13,325 bases of DNA, taken from CAZSAT01 sp964604675. GTDB taxonomy: Bacteria > Myxococcota_A > UBA796 > CAJQPC01. A program made the position numbers and the translations under genes. Below the pieces are notes generated by a model. The model saw nothing but the letters and a program-made list of their open reading frames with translations, was not told the DNA's origin and did no database searches. Positions 1-7,935 of the stretch are shown here, piece after piece; position 1 is the stretch's first letter; the number at the start of each line of letters is the position of its first letter. The stretch spans positions 1-13,325 of the forward strand of contig CAZSAT010000167.1 of NCBI GenBank assembly GCA_964604675.1, written 5' to 3'.

Positions 1-1590
<1,590 letters not shown>

Positions 1591-1668
1591 TCGGCCGTCG
1601 CGAGGCGGAGCCATCACCACCGCCCCGATGATCCCCCGAGCAGGAGCGAGCTCGGCATCGTCGGCAGC

Positions 1669-1854
1669 TCATCGCGGCATCCGGAACACGGTCGAGGCCC
1701 ACCCCGCGCCGAGCCCGGCGACGGCCAGGGCCGCGAAGAGGCTCGGCGTGAGCCAGACGGGGGGCCCGCTGACCCAGCCCGCCAGCGCGATCCAGGCGAC
1801 CGGCTGGCGCCAGCCCACGGCGACCGCGCGGGTGTGGGCGAGGAAGGGTCCCAT
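1669..1854 (-). CDS. Small two-helix membrane protein, unknown function
   Basis: A 61-residue frame with the shape of a small inner-membrane protein. A short N-terminal stretch with Arg residues is followed by two hydrophobic segments, about residues 20-36 (WIALAGWVSGPPVWL) and 37-57 (PSLFAALAVAGLGAGW), ending in FRMPR. I recognise no family. It lies 58 bases downstream of the Cys-rich secreted protein gene on the same strand, but it has its own TAGACT box five bases before the ATG and no Shine-Dalgarno, which suggests a separate leaderless transcript. The opposite strand here has only long high-GC shadow frames of arginine-rich composition. Confidence is moderate because the frame is short. 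Confidence 0.5.
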   Translation of the reverse strand: MGPFLAHTRAVAVGWRQPVAWIALAGWVSGPPVWLTPSLFAALAVAGLGAGWASTVFRMPR

Positions 1855-1859
1855 GGTTC

Positions 1860-1865
1860 AGTCTA
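1860..1865 (-). promoter_or_regulatory. Candidate -10 box (TAGACT) for leaderless transcription
   Basis: TAGACT ends five bases (GAACC) before the ATG at 1854. If it is a -10 element, transcription would begin at or next to the start codon. No purine-rich ribosome-binding site is present in the gap and no convincing -35 box is visible. See the similar arrangement at 2680-2685 and 5909-5914. Confidence 0.35.
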
Positions 1866-1912
1866 CGCCGTGGCCAGGGCCACCATGGGGCGATTCCACG
1901 CCCTCCAGCCCC

Positions 1913-2674
1913 TCACGGCCCGTCGTACCGAAGGGTCTGGCCCGAGGCGAGCGCCACCTGGGTGGTCGACCACATCTGCGTGCCGCCGATGACCTCGCCG
2001 TCCGGGCAGGAGAGGACGTAGTCACCGGGGGGCAGCTCGCGCGTGCACGCGCCCACCCACTTGGGACGGTGGGCCCACATCAGGCCGAGCACGGGGTCGG
2101 GGCTGCGAAGGCGACACGCCGACGAGGCACACACCCTCCCAGTGGCCGCGGCCTCCACCTCGACGCACGTGGCGTCTCCGGCCAGCTCGTCGAGGGTGAC
2201 CTTCCCGTGGAAGCTGTTGGCTGCGCACGCGACGGTCACCCGTCCACACGCACCAGCGGCCTGGGGGATCGGGACGGGCTCGTCCCAGCCGACGGTGCCC
2301 AGGTACAAGACGCCCTCTTCGGTCCGGAGGGCCGCGACGCAGTCGGTAGCCTCGGAGGTCGGCCGCGCCAGGCAGACTTCGGACTCGAGTGCCGGGAGCT
2401 CCACCACCAGCGCGTCGCCCGGAGACGCCTCTATGCGGACGGCCCTCAGCCCGTTGGAGACGGAGATGGACCACGTGGAGCTGGGGTCGTCGAGCGTGGG
2501 GCACGACCAGCGTTGCGCGCCGCGCGGCTCGCACACCTGCTCGATCGCACCGTCCTCGAAGGCCACCGGCATCACCCTCGCGACCGCACCCTCGCCGCAG
2601 GCTGCACCGTCCGCGCAGGAGACCTCGATGCTGCCCGCCAGCGCGGAGCCCGTAAGGATCATCAAGGCAGCCAT
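1913..2674 (-). CDS. Secreted cysteine-rich protein, unknown function
   Basis: A 253-aa product from the ATG at 2674. The N-terminus MAALMILTGSALA is a short signal peptide with an A-x-A type cleavage site before GSIEV. It has few positive charges, so a TTG at 2680, which adds two residues and sits five bases after GGAG, is an alternative start. The mature part holds 13 cysteines spread evenly, often beside charged residues (VSCADGAAC, EVCLARP, GRVCASSAC, YVLSCPDG), which suggests a disulfide-bonded periplasmic or extracellular protein made of beta-strands. I recognise no domain. The frame extends far upstream without a stop, but that part is arginine-rich non-coding DNA and overlaps the divergent gene, so it is excluded. 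It is divergent from the MopE-motif lipoprotein gene at 2776. Confidence 0.75.
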   Translation of the reverse strand: MAALMILTGSALAGSIEVSCADGAACGEGAVARVMPVAFEDGAIEQVCEPRGAQRWSCPTLDDPSSTWSISVSNGLRAVRIEASPGDALVVELPALESEVCLARPTSEATDCVAALRTEEGVLYLGTVGWDEPVPIPQAAGACGRVTVACAANSFHGKVTLDELAGDATCVEVEAAATGRVCASSACRLRSPDPVLGLMWAHRPKWVGACTRELPPGDYVLSCPDGEVIGGTQMWSTTQVALASGQTLRYDGP

Positions 2675-2679
2675 GGCCA

Positions 2680-2685
2680 AGGATA
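2680..2685 (-). promoter_or_regulatory. Candidate -10 box (TATCCT) before the Cys-rich protein gene
   Basis: TATCCT lies five bases (TGGCC) before the ATG at 2674. It lies in the 101-bp gap (2675-2775) between two divergent genes, so this gap should hold promoters for both. A GGAG just upstream of the box could instead serve as the ribosome-binding site for a TTG start at 2680, so the leaderless reading is not certain. Confidence 0.35.
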
Positions 2686-2775
2686 CTCCAGGACTTGCCA
2701 CGGGGGTGCCTCTCCGTGGGGGTCGAGGACATCGGCTGCACGGAGTATGAGGAAGTCCTATCGGAGTACGATCGG

Positions 2776-3072
2776 ATGCTTGCACGCGCCCTGCTCCTGG
2801 CCCTGTTGGCACCAGCCGGTTGCACCGACAAGAGCTCGTCGGGCGACACCGACACCGCCGTATGGGATGTCGTCGGCCCTTCGACCGACAACGACAACGA
2901 CGGATGGGCACCCTGCGAGCCCGGCGAGGACTGCGCCTTCGGCGACTGCGACGACGAGGACAACGAGGTCCACCCATACGCCGACGAAGTGTGCGACGAC
3001 AGTGTAGACCAGGACTGCGACGACCTCGTCGACGAGGGATGTTCCGACACCGGAAGTGGTCGCACCCCATAG
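2776..3072 (+). CDS. Small lipoprotein with a single MopE-type metal-binding motif
   Basis: 98 residues. MLARALLLALLAPAGC is a lipoprotein signal with the lipid-accepting cysteine at residue 16. After a short Ser/Thr linker (SSSGDTDTA), residues 38-90 are one MopE-type unit: DNDNDGW, then GDCDDEDNEVHPYADEVCDD, VDQDCDD, VDEGC. The tail is DTGSGRTP. In MopE-like proteins these Asp/Cys-rich units are thought to bind metal, probably calcium or copper; normally they are repeated or attached to a larger protein, whereas here one unit is nearly the whole mature protein. The start at 2776 is chosen because CGGAG lies nine bases upstream and the signal peptide begins there. An in-frame ATG at 2695 would add 27 residues that do not suit a signal peptide. 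Confidence 0.85.
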   Translation: MLARALLLALLAPAGCTDKSSSGDTDTAVWDVVGPSTDNDNDGWAPCEPGEDCAFGDCDDEDNEVHPYADEVCDDSVDQDCDDLVDEGCSDTGSGRTP

Positions 3073-3304
3073 GTGCTCTTGTCCACGCTCTCCACCGTGA
3101 GAGGCCCAGAAACCCCGTGGCCGCGTCGCTGGCTTGCTGCGCAGGACAGGAGGGCCCCGCCCGCCGCTGCTGCGGGCTGACCCCCCGCGGCTTGGTGTGG
3201 CGTTGAGGGGTTGGTTGCATGTCCGGTCTCCTTCGACTTCGTTGAGGGCCTCGGCCCCGTCAATCGCGCGAAGGATCGCACTGGAGCGGGGGAGGCCGGC
3301 CTGG

Positions 3305-3443
3305 TCATCCCATCTGGTTCTTGCGGGGCGGGGGGACCAGCGCGGCCAGCCCCTCGACGAGCTCCAAGGCCGAGAACTCGAAGGCTCCGGGCTGCAGCCA
3401 GCTCGTCAGCGCGAGCCAGTTCTTGCGCGTGTCCAGCACGCTT
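3305..3443 (-). pseudogene. Possible remnant of an IS91-type transposase
   Basis: On the minus strand, a 45-codon open stretch bounded by stops reads, near its end, ALELVEGLAALVPPPRKNQ. IS91/ISCR-like transposases carry a very similar segment ('..FLARLAALVPPPRxHxVRYHGV..') just before a conserved RYHGV block. Here the frame stops directly after NQMG, and nothing matching the rest of the protein is visible on either side. The call rests on a short remembered motif and could be a chance likeness in GC-rich sequence. Confidence 0.33.
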
Positions 3444-3472
3444 CACTCGGTGGGCGAGCTCGTCGAGGGGCC
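3349..3472. repeat. 16-bp perfect inverted repeat, arms 108 bp apart
   Basis: GCCCCTCGACGAGCTC at 3349-3364 is the exact reverse complement of the sequence at 3457-3472. A diverged relative of the right arm (TTCGTTGAGGGCCTCGGCC) lies near 3237-3255. The left arm and most of the spacer lie inside the transposase-like fragment; the right arm lies just beyond it. It may be part of a mobile-element end or only the trace of a duplication. Confidence 0.6.
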
Positions 3473-3605
3473 GAGCCACCCTCTCGACCGCGAGTACAGC
3501 CAGCACGAGGGTGTGCTATCTGCGCTGACCTCCGAGGCCACGGCGCTGTGGCGACCGCTCACCAACCAACGCCCGGTACGTCACCAGAGGTCTGCCGACG
3601 CCGAC

Positions 3606-4739
3606 ATGCTCGACCTGGACGCGATCGCTCTCAGCTACCGGTCGACGGTCGTCGCCAACCTCGACCTCGTCGGCCGCTGGGACCGGAGCCGCTGGCGCGA
3701 GCACGTGGCCGGCGGAACGTGGTGGATCGCCCCCTTCGCCGTCCACCAGAACCGCTGGGTCCTCGGAAAGCCCCTCCGACCCGGAGTCTCCCTGAACGAC
3801 CCCACACTCCCGGTCCTCCTGGTCGGAGGCAGCGGCGTGGTGACGGTGTCGTCGAGCGCCGCAACAGCACTCCCCACCTTCATGTTTCGGGCGTGCCTGC
3901 GTGGCGGCGACCACGGTTGGGAGCCGGCTCGAGCCTATTGGGACGCCGTCGATGCCGAGCTGCGGAGCCTGCACCAGGCGTTGGGCGGGACGTCCGAGAC
4001 CCTGGACGCGTATCGGGACGTGCTGTTCGACGACGACCTGCGCCGGCGAAATGCCAACCGCAGGTCGCTGCCCGAGCAGCGCCAGTGCTGGACGGAGATC
4101 TTCGAGCGCCTGGATCCGTCACCCGAGAACGAGATCTTCCGGGATTACGCGCTGCGATGTGCGGGCAGGAACCCGTCACACATGCCCACAGACTCCTCGT
4201 CCAACCTGGCCAGGTCCCTTGCGATGGTCGCATTCAATGCCCTCTTTCGCGAGGAGTCCGTGCCCGTCGAGGGGGGCATTGGCCGGCGGTCTCGCGTGGT
4301 TCCAGCACCATCCTCGGACCTGCTGGAGGCTGCCCACCGCCTGTGCTTGGGGGCGAGCGGTCTCGATGGGGCCTACACGCGGACGGATCCATTCTCACCG
4401 CTTCCGATTGGCGGTGATGGCGTCAGCACGCTCCGCAAGGCAGCGAGGATCCTGCAGGGCAACGGGCCGGCGTCGTGGAAGCGAGCGCCAGGTTGGCTCT
4501 GTGTCGACGGAATGGCGAGCGCCGAACCCTACTCGGGCGACGGCCACATCATGGCGTCCGAGCTGCTCGAAGAGGAGGGGCACGCAGAAGCCGCATTCGA
4601 AATGCTCAAGGGGGCAGCCTACTGGCGCGCCAACCGGGAACAGCCCGACGGCGACACGCTCCGACTGGGCGCACAACTCGCCCAGAGACAAGGATGGACC
4701 GAACTACACGACTTCCTGTCCGAGTTGTCCGCCGACTGA
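3606..4739 (+). CDS. Unknown protein, about 377 aa, no recognised domain
   Basis: From the ATG at 3606 this encodes 377 residues ending FLSELSAD. The composition is normal for a soluble protein (balanced charges, many aromatic residues), unlike the Arg-rich shadow frames around it, so it is very likely real. No signal peptide or membrane segment is seen. The N-terminal third has aromatic patches (GGTWWIAPFAVHQNRWVLGK) and a hydrophobic strand (PVLLVGGSGVVTVSS); the middle is charged and probably helical (DAYRDVLFDDDLRRR, CWTEIFERLD); the end resembles helical repeats (ASELLEEEGHAEAAFEMLKG, LGAQLAQRQGWTELHDFLSEL), possibly TPR-like. The start is uncertain: AGAGG lies 15 bases before 3606, an in-frame GTG at 3513 and ATG at 3321 are possible, and the region before 3606 looks less protein-like. 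I assign no function. Confidence 0.7.
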   Translation: MLDLDAIALSYRSTVVANLDLVGRWDRSRWREHVAGGTWWIAPFAVHQNRWVLGKPLRPGVSLNDPTLPVLLVGGSGVVTVSSSAATALPTFMFRACLRGGDHGWEPARAYWDAVDAELRSLHQALGGTSETLDAYRDVLFDDDLRRRNANRRSLPEQRQCWTEIFERLDPSPENEIFRDYALRCAGRNPSHMPTDSSSNLARSLAMVAFNALFREESVPVEGGIGRRSRVVPAPSSDLLEAAHRLCLGASGLDGAYTRTDPFSPLPIGGDGVSTLRKAARILQGNGPASWKRAPGWLCVDGMASAEPYSGDGHIMASELLEEEGHAEAAFEMLKGAAYWRANREQPDGDTLRLGAQLAQRQGWTELHDFLSELSAD

Positions 4740-4840
4740 CGCGTGCGACCCCATGGCAGCGACCTGGGCTCGCGTCCAGCACACGGTAGCTCCCGACGAC
4801 AGGCTCGCCTCGTGCGAGAATCGCCGCGTGAGGTCGGTTC

Positions 4841-5413
4841 ATGAGCGCTATCCCTCTACTACGGGACCGTGCCCAACCGAATCTCCGTACACGCGTCGCC
4901 CAGCACGCACGAGGATGTCGACCTCGACGTCGAGCTGCGCTCGCGTCGGTGTACGGCAGCGAGGCCGTGGGGCCGGCGCCGATGGACCTCGGCGAGCGGG
5001 CGCCGATCGCGTCCAGCCTGGCCGAGCTGGCGGTCTGGACCCTGCGGGACGGTGCGGTCGGGGAGACCTTGGCGGCCTACCTCGCGCAGCGCGCCCTCGA
5101 ACACACCACCGCACCGGCCGCGCGGCGGGCCCTCGAGGAGATCGTGCGCGACGAGACGCAGCACGCCGAGCTGGCGTGGGCCACGCTGCGCTGGGCCCTG
5201 GAGCTGGGCGGCGACGAGGTCGCGGTCGCGATCCGCGGCTTCCTCGCGAAGCTGGGCCCGCCCGAGCGCCGCTCCGACCGCTGGACGGCGGCGATGGGGG
5301 CCCACGGGTGGCTCTCGCCCGACGACGAGCACGAGGCGGCGCGGACCTGCCTCGCCGAGGTCGTGCTGCCCGTGGCCGAGGCCCTGCTCGATGCGATAGC
5401 CGAGGCGGCGTGA
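4841..5413 (+). CDS. Ferritin-like (di-iron type) protein lacking its N-terminal half
   Basis: 190 residues from the ATG at 4841, which has a good ribosome-binding site (TGAGG, seven bases upstream). From about residue 36 on it matches the second helical pair of the ferritin-like proteins common in Myxococcota: LASVYGSEAVGPAPMDLG, then a helix with E75 (GAVGETLAAY), then the ExxH motif E105-TQ-H108 (RDETQHAELAWATLRW). A complete four-helix bundle needs a first Glu and a first ExxH before this, and full-length relatives are clearly longer. Residues 1-35 (for example RTRVAQHARGCRPRRRA) do not look like those helices, and I could not find them in another frame upstream. The product is either a decayed gene joined to unrelated DNA at about 4945, or a half-bundle that would have to pair with itself to bind iron. 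I favour a truncated remnant. Confidence 0.65.
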   Translation: MSAIPLLRDRAQPNLRTRVAQHARGCRPRRRAALASVYGSEAVGPAPMDLGERAPIASSLAELAVWTLRDGAVGETLAAYLAQRALEHTTAPAARRALEEIVRDETQHAELAWATLRWALELGGDEVAVAIRGFLAKLGPPERRSDRWTAAMGAHGWLSPDDEHEAARTCLAEVVLPVAEALLDAIAEAA

Positions 5414-5466
5414 GGATCGACCGATCAGCACGGGGCTCTCGCGCCTGTCGGACCGTGTTCGACGCG

Positions 5467-5898
5467 GTGAAGGCGCCCCCGTTGCCCTGGGCCATGGGCG
5501 TCTTGCTCCTGTGTGCCTGCGAGGCCACCGAGCCGATCGGGACGGGCCAAGGCACCTGTGACTGGTTGCGGCAGGCCTCGGCCGCTGACTGCCGACCATC
5601 GGATGACTGCATCCAGGTCTCCTGCCTGGCGGAGGGCGTCGACTTCGTCGAGACCGACACGCGCTGGTGCGCGTGGTGGCCGGAGGACTCAGGCCAAGCT
5701 CAGCCCATCGCCACGCCGCCCGTCGAGGTGCCGAGAGCGCTCCTGGAGGAGGCCGAGGCGGCGTGCGAGGCACAACCGTCTGGGTGCGGGGGCGCCTTCT
5801 GGAGGGTGTCGAGCGTGCAGTGCCCGTCGGACCCGACCCGAACACCGAACCCTGCAGAGGTCGTGTATGTCCAGTGTGAGGGAACGACGGGCAAGTGA
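5467..5898 (+). CDS. Small cysteine-rich lipoprotein, unknown function
   Basis: 143 residues from a GTG at 5467. This start gives a clean lipoprotein signal, MKAPPLPWAMGVLLLCAC, with lipidation most likely at Cys18. The ATG at 5494 would leave only eight residues before that cysteine, so it is less likely. No clear ribosome-binding site precedes the GTG. The mature chain has nine more cysteines (GTCDWL, ADCRPSDDC, QVSCLAEG, RWCAWW, AACEAQPSGC, VQCPSD, VQCEGT), pointing to disulfides outside the cytoplasm. No family is recognised. It ends 22 bases before the hydrolase operon, but that operon has its own promoter-like box, so co-transcription is uncertain. Confidence 0.65.
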   Translation: MKAPPLPWAMGVLLLCACEATEPIGTGQGTCDWLRQASAADCRPSDDCIQVSCLAEGVDFVETDTRWCAWWPEDSGQAQPIATPPVEVPRALLEEAEAACEAQPSGCGGAFWRVSSVQCPSDPTRTPNPAEVVYVQCEGTTGK

Positions 5899-5908
5899 GT
5901 CGTCGGGG

Positions 5909-5914
5909 TAGGCT
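5909..5914 (+). promoter_or_regulatory. Candidate -10 box (TAGGCT) of the hydrolase-MEMO operon
   Basis: TAGGCT ends six bases (TGCGCC) before the ATG at 5921. It also contains the in-frame stop TAG, so the serine hydrolase cannot start farther upstream. No purine-rich ribosome-binding site lies between box and ATG. The spacing fits a leaderless transcript beginning at the start codon. No good -35 is visible. Confidence 0.4.
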
Positions 5915-5920
5915 TGCGCC

Positions 5921-6958
5921 ATGTGGATGTGGTTCGGCTGCGCAGCGGGTCCGGTGTCGGTCGAGCCGGCGGCGCCCGTTCCGACCGTCGAGGTCAGGCC
6001 CTTCGTGCGGCGGCTCGACGCGGAGAGCGTGGGGCTCGATCCCGCGGCGCTCGACGCCTTCGTGGATCGGGCCTACGCTTCGCGCAGCGACGCCGTGATC
6101 CTCTGGAAGGACGGCCACGAGGTGCTGCACTGGCCGCCCAGCCCCAAGCCCATCGAGACCATGTCGGCGACCAAGTCGGTGGTGGGCCTGGCGGTCGCCT
6201 GGCTCGTGCAGGAGGGGCACCTCGAAGGCGAGCAGGTGCCGGTCGCCTCCTTGCTGCCGGCCATGTCGGACCATCCGGAGGTCACGGTCGGGCAGGTGGT
6301 GCGCAACGTGTCGGGCCTCGCCGCCCCCCCGACCAACGAGGTGTACGGCCAGCCGGACTTCGTGGCCTTCGCCGCCGACCTGGAGGCCAAGGCGCTGCCG
6401 GGGGCGGTGTTCGCCTACAACAACGCGGCGTACAACCTGCTGCCCGAGGTGGTGCTGGCCGCCGCCGGAGAGCCGATCGACACCGTGCTCGGCGAGGGCC
6501 TCTTCGCCGCGCTCGGGGTGACCGAGACCCGCTGGTCGAGCGACCCCACCGGCCACCGGCACGGCATGTCCGGGCTCGCGATGACCGCCGACGACCTGCT
6601 GAAGCTCGGCCAGCTGCTGGTGGACGACGGCGTGTGGGAGGGCGAGCGCCTCCTCGGCACCGAGACCCTGGCCTTGCTGGGCTCGCCGACCGGTGGGTAT
6701 GCGCCCTACGGTTTCGGCTGGTGGCGCATGGAGCAGGATGGCGAGCTGGTGGGCCTGCGCGCCGACGGCTACCTCGGTCAGCACCTGGTGGTGCTCTTCG
6801 AGCCGCGGGTGGTCGCCGTGAGGCAGATGGGCTGGTACCCGGGCGCCGACGAGCGCGATCACTTCGTGGACTTCCACCAGGCCGTGGCCGCGCTGGTCGA
6901 CGGAGGGTCGGGTCGTCGCAGCGACCCCGACCCGGTCGCGCCGATCGAGCCGGGATGA
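5921..6958 (+). CDS. Serine hydrolase of the beta-lactamase/CubicO (class C) family
   Basis: 345 residues with the class C beta-lactamase / DD-peptidase fold signature. The nucleophile motif SxxK is S82-A-T-K85 within TMSATKSVVGLAVAWL, the YxN motif is Y166-N-N168 (FAYNNAAYNLLPEV), and the third motif is the GYLGQ type (residues 283-287, ADGYLGQHLVVLFEP) that replaces KTG in many CubicO-like esterases and peptidases. In this family the Ser attacks an ester or amide bond; the substrate cannot be read from sequence. The N-terminus is odd: MWMWFGCAAG resembles the end of a lipoprotein signal (Cys7) but lacks a proper hydrophobic run, and a stop lies four codons upstream. The start codon may be right with an atypical signal, or the signal has been lost. 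It overlaps the next gene by four bases (ATGA) and heads the operon. Confidence 0.88.
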   Translation: MWMWFGCAAGPVSVEPAAPVPTVEVRPFVRRLDAESVGLDPAALDAFVDRAYASRSDAVILWKDGHEVLHWPPSPKPIETMSATKSVVGLAVAWLVQEGHLEGEQVPVASLLPAMSDHPEVTVGQVVRNVSGLAAPPTNEVYGQPDFVAFAADLEAKALPGAVFAYNNAAYNLLPEVVLAAAGEPIDTVLGEGLFAALGVTETRWSSDPTGHRHGMSGLAMTADDLLKLGQLLVDDGVWEGERLLGTETLALLGSPTGGYAPYGFGWWRMEQDGELVGLRADGYLGQHLVVLFEPRVVAVRQMGWYPGADERDHFVDFHQAVAALVDGGSGRRSDPDPVAPIEPG

Positions 6959-7935
6959 CCGCCCCCTGGGTGGCGCTGTGGGTGGCGCTGTGGGCCTGCT
7001 CGAGGGATCAGCAGGCGGAGGTCCCCTGGCCGGCGCCCCCCGACCCGCGCTACTCGCGCGACGATCTCCCGCAGCCCGGCGCCGACCACCCGGACGCGCG
7101 CCACCCCGTGAAGGCGGGCCGGTGGTACGCCGAGACCCCGAGCGCGGTCGACAAGCGGGTGGACGGCTTGCTGGCCGCCACCGGCGCGAGCCCCGAGGGC
7201 ACCCCCTACGCCCTGCTCACGCCGCACGCGGGCATCGCCCACTCCGGCCCGACCGCCGCGGAGGTGTGGGCGCGGGTGCTGCTGCCGCAGACGGTGATCG
7301 TGCTGGCACCCAACCACTGGGACCAGGGCGAGCGCCTGGCCATCTGGCCCGGTGGACCGTGGCTGGTGCCGGGCCACGCGCTGGCCACCGACGCCGAGCT
7401 GACCACGCGCGCGCAGCACTGGATGCCCGCGCTCGTGCCCGACCGGGAAGCCTTCGCCCACCACGAGGTCGAGATGCAGCTCCCCTTCCTGCAGTGGGCG
7501 CGGCCGGACGTGCAGCTGGTCACCATGGCCTTCCGGGACGACGAGACGAGCGAGTTTGCCCACGTGACGCGCGAGGAGATCGACGCGCTGGGCCAGGGGC
7601 TCGCCGGGCTGCTCCGAGAGCTGGACGAAGAGGGCCGCGAGGTGACGCTGCTCTTCACGGTGGACCTGGTGCACTACCAGCCCCTCGCGGTCTCCGACGA
7701 GCACGACCCGCGGGTGCTCGAGCTCATCGCCGCCTACGACGTGGATGGGCTCGTGGACTACGTGACCCGGCACGAGGTCACCACCTGCGGCGAGGTGCCC
7801 GCAGCCATCGCGATGACCGCCCTCGCCACGCTGGGCAGGCCCCCGCTGAGCTGGACGACCCGCGGCACGAACCACCACCGCACCCGCGACGACGACAGGG
7901 TGGTGGGCTACCCCGGGGGCATCCTGTGGCCATGA
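6955..7935 (+). CDS. MEMO-family lipoprotein (AmmeMemoRadiSam system protein B-like)
   Basis: 326 residues starting in the ATGA overlap with the upstream hydrolase. MTAPWVALWVALWAC is a lipoprotein signal with the lipid cysteine at 15. The rest follows the MEMO family in order: HPVKAGRWY (residues 50-58), TPHAGIAHSGPTAA (H91), LAPNHW (H121), HHEVEMQLPFLQ (170-180), TVDLVHYQP (H240) and TTCGEVPAAIAM (C278). H91, H121, H240 and C278 align by motif with H49, H81, H192 and C244 of human MEMO1, whose site resembles that of the LigB-type non-haem iron dioxygenases and binds copper or iron. All key residues are kept, so a metal-binding or redox role is plausible. MEMO proteins are usually cytosolic and, in bacteria, encoded next to AMMECR1 and a radical SAM enzyme; neither is present in this window. 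A lipidated, envelope-located form coupled to a serine hydrolase is unusual. Confidence 0.88.
   Translation: MTAPWVALWVALWACSRDQQAEVPWPAPPDPRYSRDDLPQPGADHPDARHPVKAGRWYAETPSAVDKRVDGLLAATGASPEGTPYALLTPHAGIAHSGPTAAEVWARVLLPQTVIVLAPNHWDQGERLAIWPGGPWLVPGHALATDAELTTRAQHWMPALVPDREAFAHHEVEMQLPFLQWARPDVQLVTMAFRDDETSEFAHVTREEIDALGQGLAGLLRELDEEGREVTLLFTVDLVHYQPLAVSDEHDPRVLELIAAYDVDGLVDYVTRHEVTTCGEVPAAIAMTALATLGRPPLSWTTRGTNHHRTRDDDRVVGYPGGILWP

Larger units (their letters stand above)
3073..3605. other. Gene-poor stretch with decayed mobile-element sequence
   Basis: No intact gene is supported between the MopE lipoprotein and the unknown gene at 3606. Frames on both strands are long only because GC is high; their products are rich in Arg, Ser and Pro. 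The stretch holds a possible transposase fragment (3305-3443, minus strand) and a 16-bp inverted repeat (3349-3364 with 3457-3472). A weak CTCTC/GAGAG hairpin at 3088-3103, shortly after the stop at 3072, could help end transcription. Confidence 0.5.

Noticed and set aside
2675..3220. Upstream extension of the Cys-rich minus-strand gene
   Set aside because: About 180 Arg/Pro-rich codons antisense to the MopE lipoprotein; the signal peptide at 2674 marks the real start.
4923..4934. 12-bp palindrome CTCGACGTCGAG as an operator
   Set aside because: It lies within the translated start of the ferritin-like gene, downstream of its ribosome-binding site, and such TCGA-rich palindromes are frequent in this DNA.
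3901..5466. Upstream extension of the frame that ends at 5898
   Set aside because: It lies in other frames of the unknown gene and the ferritin-like gene and is Arg/Thr/Pro-rich. Only the part from the GTG at 5467 looks like a protein.
4859..6877. A 672-codon minus-strand open frame
   Set aside because: It is antisense to the ferritin-like, lipoprotein and serine hydrolase genes, changes character along its length, and is His/Arg/Pro-rich; a shadow of high GC.
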